Both the position numbers and the translations under genes were made by a program. This document shows, piece after piece, positions 59,149 to 64,000 of a DNA stretch of 64,000 nt (positions are counted from its first letter, which is position 1; the number at the start of each line of letters is the position of its first letter). The notes below the pieces were generated by a model that worked only from the letters and a program-made list of their open reading frames with translations, had not been told where the DNA came from and searched no databases. Origin of the DNA: Roseococcus microcysteis (lineage in GTDB: Bacteria > Pseudomonadota > Alphaproteobacteria > Acetobacterales > Acetobacteraceae); assembly GCF_014764365.1 (NCBI RefSeq), contig NZ_CP061718.1, positions 2,744,501 to 2,808,500 of the forward strand. Reading direction: 5' to 3'.

Positions 59149-60210
59149 TTGGCCAAGCGCGGCAAGGACAAGGGCGGCACGATCGTCATCAAGAAGATCG
59201 AGGAAGGCGGCCATGGACACCATGGCGGCGCCTGGAAGGTCGCCTACGCCGATTTCGTGACCGCCATGATGGCCTTCTTTCTGCTGATGTGGCTGCTGAA
59301 CGCGACCACCGAGGAACAGCGCCGCGGCCTCGCGGATTTCTTCAACCCCTCCAATGCCCTGGCCACCGGGCAATCGGGCATCGGCCAACCCTTCGGCGGC
59401 ATGACGCCGCACAGCGTGGGCCAGATGACCGCCGATACGGGCTCCGTCCGCATCGAGCGCGGGCCCCGCCCCACCCAGTCCGACGCCGATGAGGACCAGG
59501 AGGAGGTCATCCCTCCCATCGCCGACCAGTCCAACCCCAACGCCCCGCCCGGCGAGGAGAACAGCGCGCCCCCACGCCGCGTGGCGGAGGGCGAGGCCGG
59601 GCGGATCGAGGGCACGGCCGAACCCGGCGCCGGCCCCATCACCGAACTGGGCACGCCCGGCAGCGACCGCGCGATGGGCGAGGCCGCCGCCGCCGCGCGC
59701 GAACGCCAGATCGCCGCCGTGGAGGCCGAGCAGGTGACGCTGGAGGAGGCCGCCGACGCCCTGCGCGCCGCCTTCACCGCCGACCCGGCGCTGGCGGAGC
59801 TGGCGCGGCAGATGCTGGTCGAGATCGTGCCCGAGGGGCTGCGAATCCAGATGCTGGAGAGCGACGGCACGCCCATGTTCGGCACCGGCGGCGCCGTGCC
59901 CAATGAGCGTACGCGCCGCGCCATCCGGGCCGTGGCGGAAGCGGTGGCGGGCCTGCCCAACCCGCTGACCGTGACGGGCCACACCGACAGCACGCCCTTC
60001 CGCGGCGGCACCCGCACCAACTGGGACCTTTCGGCGGACCGCGCCAACGCCACGCGCCGCCTGCTGACGGAGGGCGGCGTGGCCGAGACGCGGCTGCGCG
60101 GCGTGATCGGCATGGCCGACCGCGAGCCCCTGCTCCCCGAGGACCCCCGTGCGGCGGGCAACCGCCGCGTGTCCATCACCCTCCTGCGCCAGGCGGAGAT
60201 GCCGCGATGA
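59149..60210 (+). CDS. motB: Flagellar motor stator protein MotB
   Basis: This 353-residue inner-membrane protein has one helix with the proton-binding aspartate in WKVAYADFVTAMMAFFLLMWLL (Asp near residue 35). A long low-complexity Pro/Glu/Gly linker (about 90-180) and a C-terminal OmpA-like peptidoglycan domain follow (VTGHTDSTPFRGG, LSADRANATRRLL). TTG start at 59149. It overlaps motA by 4 bases, but lies before motA rather than after. Confidence 0.93.
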   Translation: MAKRGKDKGGTIVIKKIEEGGHGHHGGAWKVAYADFVTAMMAFFLLMWLLNATTEEQRRGLADFFNPSNALATGQSGIGQPFGGMTPHSVGQMTADTGSVRIERGPRPTQSDADEDQEEVIPPIADQSNPNAPPGEENSAPPRRVAEGEAGRIEGTAEPGAGPITELGTPGSDRAMGEAAAAARERQIAAVEAEQVTLEEAADALRAAFTADPALAELARQMLVEIVPEGLRIQMLESDGTPMFGTGGAVPNERTRRAIRAVAEAVAGLPNPLTVTGHTDSTPFRGGTRTNWDLSADRANATRRLLTEGGVAETRLRGVIGMADREPLLPEDPRAAGNRRVSITLLRQAEMPR

Positions 60211-61073
60211 CCACGATCGGTGGCTTCATCTTCCTGCTCATCATGGTGTTCGGCGGATATCTGATCGCTGGCGGGAAGTTCGACATCATCATCAAGGCGC
60301 TGCCCTTCGAGATGATGATGATCGGCGGCGCCGCCGTCGGTTCGTTTCTGATGGCCAACTCGATGCACGACGTGAAGCACACGCTGGGCGGCATCGGGAA
60401 GATCATCAAGGGCGGCAAATTCAAGAAGCAGGACTACACGGACCTGCTTTCGCTTCTCTACTTCTTCGTGCGGCTGGCCCAGACCAAGGGCGCGATGGCG
60501 CTGGAGCCGCATATCGAGAAGCCCAGCGAAAGCGCCGCTTTCGCCAAGTTTCCGCGCATCCTGGCCGACCACCATGCCACCGACCTGATCTGCGACTACC
60601 TCCGCATGGTGGGCATGAATGCCGATGACCCGCACCAGATCGAGGACACCATGTCGCGGGAGCTCAAGAAGATCAAAGAGGAGGAGCTGCACTCCTCCCA
60701 CGCGCTCCAGAGCGTGGCCGATGCCTTCCCGGCGCTGGGGATCGTCGCGGCCGTGCTGGGCGTCATCAAGACCATGGCCTCCATTGACCAGCCGCCCGCG
60801 GTGCTGGGCAAGATGATCGGTGGCGCGCTGGTCGGCACCTTCCTGGGCGTGCTGCTGGCCTATGGCCTGACCGGCCCCATGGCCTCGCGGCTGAAGGGCG
60901 TGGTCGAAGAGGAGTCCTACTATTACGAGGTGATCCGCGCCGTCATCGTCGCCCACCTGCACGGCAATGCCCCGCAGATCTCGGTGGAGACGGGCCGCAA
61001 GGTCGCTCCCACCCAACACATGCCGAGCTTCGCGGAGCTGGACGCCGCCCTCCAGGAACTGACCATCACTTGA
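60207..61073 (+). CDS. motA: Flagellar motor stator protein MotA
   Basis: This 288-residue stator subunit has four membrane helices, two at the start (about 3-22 and 34-50) and two late (about 172-195 and 205-228). A large cytoplasmic loop contains the FliG-contacting charged region. PALGIVAAVLGVIKTM and GTFLGVLLAYG are typical. It works with the MotB encoded just before it; no other flagellar gene is visible in this window. Confidence 0.95.
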   Translation: MTTIGGFIFLLIMVFGGYLIAGGKFDIIIKALPFEMMMIGGAAVGSFLMANSMHDVKHTLGGIGKIIKGGKFKKQDYTDLLSLLYFFVRLAQTKGAMALEPHIEKPSESAAFAKFPRILADHHATDLICDYLRMVGMNADDPHQIEDTMSRELKKIKEEELHSSHALQSVADAFPALGIVAAVLGVIKTMASIDQPPAVLGKMIGGALVGTFLGVLLAYGLTGPMASRLKGVVEEESYYYEVIRAVIVAHLHGNAPQISVETGRKVAPTQHMPSFAELDAALQELTIT

Positions 61074-61105
61074 CGGAAGGGCAGGCCGCCCCTCCCCTTC
61101 CGGCC

Positions 61106-61564
61106 ATGGACCTGCCCGAACATTTCCGCGCCCAGGCGCATTCGCCCTTCCATGACCTGCTCGGCATCGAGATCATTCTCTGGGAGGAGGGGCTGGCACG
61201 GCTGCGCTGCATCCCCGGCCCCATGCACGGCAACCGCTCCGGCATCGTGCATGGCGGGGTGATGCTGGCCCTGCTGGACCAGGCCAATGCCTTCGCAGGC
61301 CTGTTCTGCCCCGCCCCGGGGCGCAAGCGCCATGCCGTGACGCTCGACCTCGACACCCGCTTCACCGGGCAGGGGCGGCTGGGCGTGCCCCTGATCGCGG
61401 AGGGGCGGCTGGTCACGGCCGGGCGCAACGTCTTCTTCGCCCGCGGCGAGGTGCGGGACGAGGGGGGCACGCTGGTGGCCTTCGGCGCTTCCACCCACCG
61501 CTACCGTTCCGGCAGCCACGCCCTGGAAGGCGTGCCGGCAAAGGGGGCCGACGGCGACGCTTGA
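61106..61564 (+). CDS. PaaI-family hotdog-fold thioesterase
   Basis: This 152-residue protein has the hotdog signature SGIVHGGVMLALLDQANAF at about 47-65, with the catalytic-region HGG and the following acidic residue, as in PaaI-type acyl-CoA thioesterases. The substrate is probably an aromatic or medium-chain acyl-CoA. ATG 61106 gives the usual N-terminus; TTG at 61070 would overlap the motA stop and is a coupled alternative. Confidence 0.88.
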   Translation: MDLPEHFRAQAHSPFHDLLGIEIILWEEGLARLRCIPGPMHGNRSGIVHGGVMLALLDQANAFAGLFCPAPGRKRHAVTLDLDTRFTGQGRLGVPLIAEGRLVTAGRNVFFARGEVRDEGGTLVAFGASTHRYRSGSHALEGVPAKGADGDA

Positions 61565-61623
61565 CGCTGGGGGCCAAGTTATGCGGATTGTCATGGACAT
61601 CCCTCCATGACGGACGCGAGCCC

Positions 61624-63231
61624 ATGATGCCGAGCCTTCCCAAGCGCGCCCTTCTCACCGCCGGTGGCGCCGCCCTGGCCGCCGCCGCCATGCCCGGCAC
61701 GCGGGAGGCGCAGGCCCAGACGCCGCGCACCGCGCTGGTGATCGCGGCCCAGATTGACGATCTGGTGGCGCTGGACCCGCACCACTCCTTCGAGGTGACG
61801 GGCAGCGACCTGCTGAAGAACGTCTATGACCAGCTCTTCGTCCTGGACCCGACCAAGGACACGGCCGAGCTGCAGCCCGGCATCGCCGAGAGCTTCACCG
61901 TCAGCGAGGACGGCAAGACCTACACCTTCCGCATCCGCCAGGGCGTGCGCTTCCATTCGGGCAACGCGCTGACGGCGGCCGACGTGGTCTATTCGCTGCG
62001 CCGCCCGCTGATGATCAACCGCACGCCCGCCTTCATGTTCCGCAGCGTGGGCCTGACGCGCGACAATGTGGAGCAGAACGTCCGCCAGACCGGCGATTTC
62101 GAGGTGCAGGTCACCTTCAACCAGGCCTATGCGCCCACGCTGATCCAGAACCTGTTCACGGCCAACATCGCCTCTGTGCTGGACAGCCGGCTGGTGCAGC
62201 AGAATGCCGGCGACGACATGGGCAACAGCTGGCTGAACCGCAACTCCGCGGCGTCCGGCGCCTACCGTCTCGTGCGCTACCAGCCCAATGAGAGCTATAT
62301 GCTGGAGCGCAACGACCAGTGGTGGCGTGGCCGCGCCAACCTGCAGCGCGTCATCGTCCGCCATGTGCCCGAGGCCGCGACGCAGCGCCTGCTGCTGGAG
62401 CGCGGCGATGTGGACGTGGCGCGCAACCTGACGCCGACCGACATCACCGCGCTGCGCGGCCGGCCCAACATCACCCTCGCGGAGTTTCCGCGCGGCACCA
62501 TCCAGTATTTCAGCGCCAACCTGACCTTCCCGCTGCTGCAGAACCCGAAGGTCGTCGAGGCGCTGAAGTATCTCGTGGATTATGACGGCATTGCCAACAA
62601 CCTGCTGCCGGGCCAGGTCTTCCCGCACCAGAGCTTCATCCCCCGCGCCATCCTGGGCGCGGTGGACACGCGGCCCTACACCTATGACCCCGACCGCGCC
62701 CGCCGCCTGCTGGCCGAGGCCGGCCACGCCAACGGCATCGCGCTGACCATTGATACAGCCAACAGCTTCCCCTCGCTGGACGTGGCGCAGACGCTCCAGG
62801 CCAGCATGGCCCGCGGCGGCGTGCGGCTGGAGGTGCTGCCGGCCACCGGCGCCCAGGTGCTGGCCAAGTTCCGCGCGCGGAACCACCAGCTCTTCATCGG
62901 CATCTGGGGCCTGGGCTATCCGGACCCGCACTACAATGCGGACAGCTTCAGCAGCAACCCGCCGGGCACGGACAACCCGGGCAAGCTCACCTGGCGCAAT
63001 GGCTGGGACATTCCCGAGCTGACCCGCCGCACCGAATCCGCGATGACCGAGCGCGACCAGAATGCCCGCGCCGCCATCTACCGCCAGATCCAGGAGGAGT
63101 TCATGAACACCTCCCCCTTCGCGATCTTCGCGCAGCAGCAGGTGCAGGTGGCGCATCGTTCCAACCTGCGCGGCTACATGGCCAGCTCGCCAGGGCTGTC
63201 GGCCATCTATTGGCTCGCGAACAAGGGCTGA
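61624..63231 (+). CDS. Peptide/nickel-type ABC transporter substrate-binding protein (family 5)
   Basis: This 535-residue periplasmic binding protein has a twin-arginine-free signal peptide (KRALLTAGGAALAAAAMP, to about residue 32). The cluster C fold is shown by LQPGIAESFTVSEDGKTYTFRIRQGVRFHSG near 82-112 and the ALKYLVDYDGIANNLLPG segment. Such proteins bind oligopeptides, opines or metals; the ligand is not evident. It is the first gene of an operon whose permease follows 4 bases later. Confidence 0.93.
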   Translation: MMPSLPKRALLTAGGAALAAAAMPGTREAQAQTPRTALVIAAQIDDLVALDPHHSFEVTGSDLLKNVYDQLFVLDPTKDTAELQPGIAESFTVSEDGKTYTFRIRQGVRFHSGNALTAADVVYSLRRPLMINRTPAFMFRSVGLTRDNVEQNVRQTGDFEVQVTFNQAYAPTLIQNLFTANIASVLDSRLVQQNAGDDMGNSWLNRNSAASGAYRLVRYQPNESYMLERNDQWWRGRANLQRVIVRHVPEAATQRLLLERGDVDVARNLTPTDITALRGRPNITLAEFPRGTIQYFSANLTFPLLQNPKVVEALKYLVDYDGIANNLLPGQVFPHQSFIPRAILGAVDTRPYTYDPDRARRLLAEAGHANGIALTIDTANSFPSLDVAQTLQASMARGGVRLEVLPATGAQVLAKFRARNHQLFIGIWGLGYPDPHYNADSFSSNPPGTDNPGKLTWRNGWDIPELTRRTESAMTERDQNARAAIYRQIQEEFMNTSPFAIFAQQQVQVAHRSNLRGYMASSPGLSAIYWLANKG

Positions 63232-63235
63232 TTCC

Positions 63236-64000
63236 ATGAGCGCCACAATGGGCGGGGCCGGCGCGCTGCGAGGCGCCCGCCGGGGAGGCGAATTCGTCCT
63301 CCAGGTGGCGCTGACGCTGCTGGGCCTGCTGGCCGTCACCTTCTTCATCGGCCGGGTGGTGCCGATCGACCCGGTGCTGGCCGTGGTGGGCGACCAGGCG
63401 CCGCGCGACGTCTATGAGGCGGTGCGCGCGGAGCTGGGCCTCGACCAGCCGCTGTGGATGCAATTCTGGCTCTACGTCCAGAAGATGGCGGTGGGGGATT
63501 TCGGCACCTCGCTGGTGACGAACCGGCCGGTGCTGGACGACATCGCCCGCGTGTTCCCGGCCACGCTGGAGCTGGCCACCATCGCCACCATCATCGGCGT
63601 GGTGCTGGGCGTGCCCATGGGCATCGCGGGTGCGGTGTATCAGGACCGCTGGCCGGACCAATTGGTCCGCGTGATCGGCCTGGTGGGTTATTCCGTGCCC
63701 ATCTTCTGGCTGGGCATCATGGGGCTGCTGGTCTTCTACGGCATCCTGGGCTGGGTCTCCGGCCCCGGGCGGCTCGGCGTCTTCTTCGAGGGCATCGTGG
63801 ACCCGGTGACGGGTGTGATCCTGATCGACGCCGCCATCGCGGGCGAGTGGGAGGTGTTCTGGAACGCCGTCAGCCATGTGGTGCTGCCGGCCGCGGTGCT
63901 GGGCTATTTCTCCATCGCCTACATCGCGCGCATGACGCGGTCCTTCATGCTGGACCAGCTCAGCCAGGAATATGTCATCACCGCCCGCGCCAAGGGACTG
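63236..64000 (+). CDS. ABC transporter permease, DppB/OppB family (partial)
   Basis: The frame is open to the window end (255 codons, C-terminus missing). An N-terminal helix (LTLLGLLAVTFFIGRVVP at about 24-41) is followed by DPVLAVVGDQAP and AELGLDQPLW, typical of DppB. Several helices come next, and the EAA-loop segment RSFMLDQLSQEYVITARAKGL sits exactly at the cut. It pairs with the binding protein just upstream. ATG 63236 has AAGGG nearby. Confidence 0.93.
   Translation, partial: MSATMGGAGALRGARRGGEFVLQVALTLLGLLAVTFFIGRVVPIDPVLAVVGDQAPRDVYEAVRAELGLDQPLWMQFWLYVQKMAVGDFGTSLVTNRPVLDDIARVFPATLELATIATIIGVVLGVPMGIAGAVYQDRWPDQLVRVIGLVGYSVPIFWLGIMGLLVFYGILGWVSGPGRLGVFFEGIVDPVTGVILIDAAIAGEWEVFWNAVSHVVLPAAVLGYFSIAYIARMTRSFMLDQLSQEYVITARAKGL

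Noticed and set aside
1-64000. CRISPR arrays and insertion sequences
   Set aside because: No regularly spaced repeats, Cas genes or transposase frames with terminal inverted repeats were seen.

Overview
The window is GC-rich, densely coded alphaproteobacterial chromosome. The mnmE-mnmG-rsmG-parA-parB block with two parS sites, class I lysyl-tRNA synthetase, a long SMC, cytochrome aa3 genes and the DUF952, DciA and TIGR01459 families together suggest Rhodospirillales, probably a Roseomonas-like member of the Acetobacteraceae. That placement is an inference from gene content. The parAB/parS block suggests that the left end lies near the replication origin.

Layout. 1-6.1 kb: end of a serine hydrolase gene, then parB, parA, rsmG, mnmG, mnmE and a small ferredoxin on the minus strand. 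6.2-13.6 kb: housekeeping genes (O6-alkylguanine repair, quinone oxidoreductase, CBS protein, peroxiredoxin, YqgE, HAD phosphatase, pyrD, DMT exporter, DUF952). 13.6-27.1 kb: a compact virus-derived cassette. Its minus-strand genes follow the late-region order of T7-type podoviruses: portal, scaffold, capsid, two tail-tube proteins, small internal protein, tail spike, small and large terminase, membrane protein, wall hydrolase. A divergent S24-type repressor gene sits at its right end. No integrase, polymerase or replication gene is visible. 27.1-39.3 kb: a C-terminally shortened MprF-like protein, lysK, an AtzG/AtzE/AtzH (HpxXYZ-like) amidohydrolase operon, a glycine-zipper lipoprotein, rsmB, a DedA protein, and a TroABCD-type metal ABC transporter with a divergent ArsR regulator. 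39.4-46.9 kb: cytochrome c oxidase subunits II, I and III with assembly factors CtaB, CoxF-like, CtaG and SURF1, then an M32 carboxypeptidase. 46.9-59.1 kb: a PmtA-like methyltransferase, creatininase-family protein, photolyase, Xre/RES toxin-antitoxin pair, tRNA-Gly(CCC), smc, a DsbA-like protein, an Ada-type regulator, a DMT exporter, dciA and mutY. 59.1-64 kb: motB, motA, a thioesterase and the start of a peptide ABC transporter operon.

Four genes (pyrD, the phage scaffold gene, one metal permease and probably ctaB) read as if exactly one base were missing, each time in or near a G or C run. The simplest reading is homopolymer undercalling in the assembly, and it affects how these genes should be annotated. 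No intergenic stretch exceeds 300 bases; the longest, 22551-22828, holds no convincing gene.
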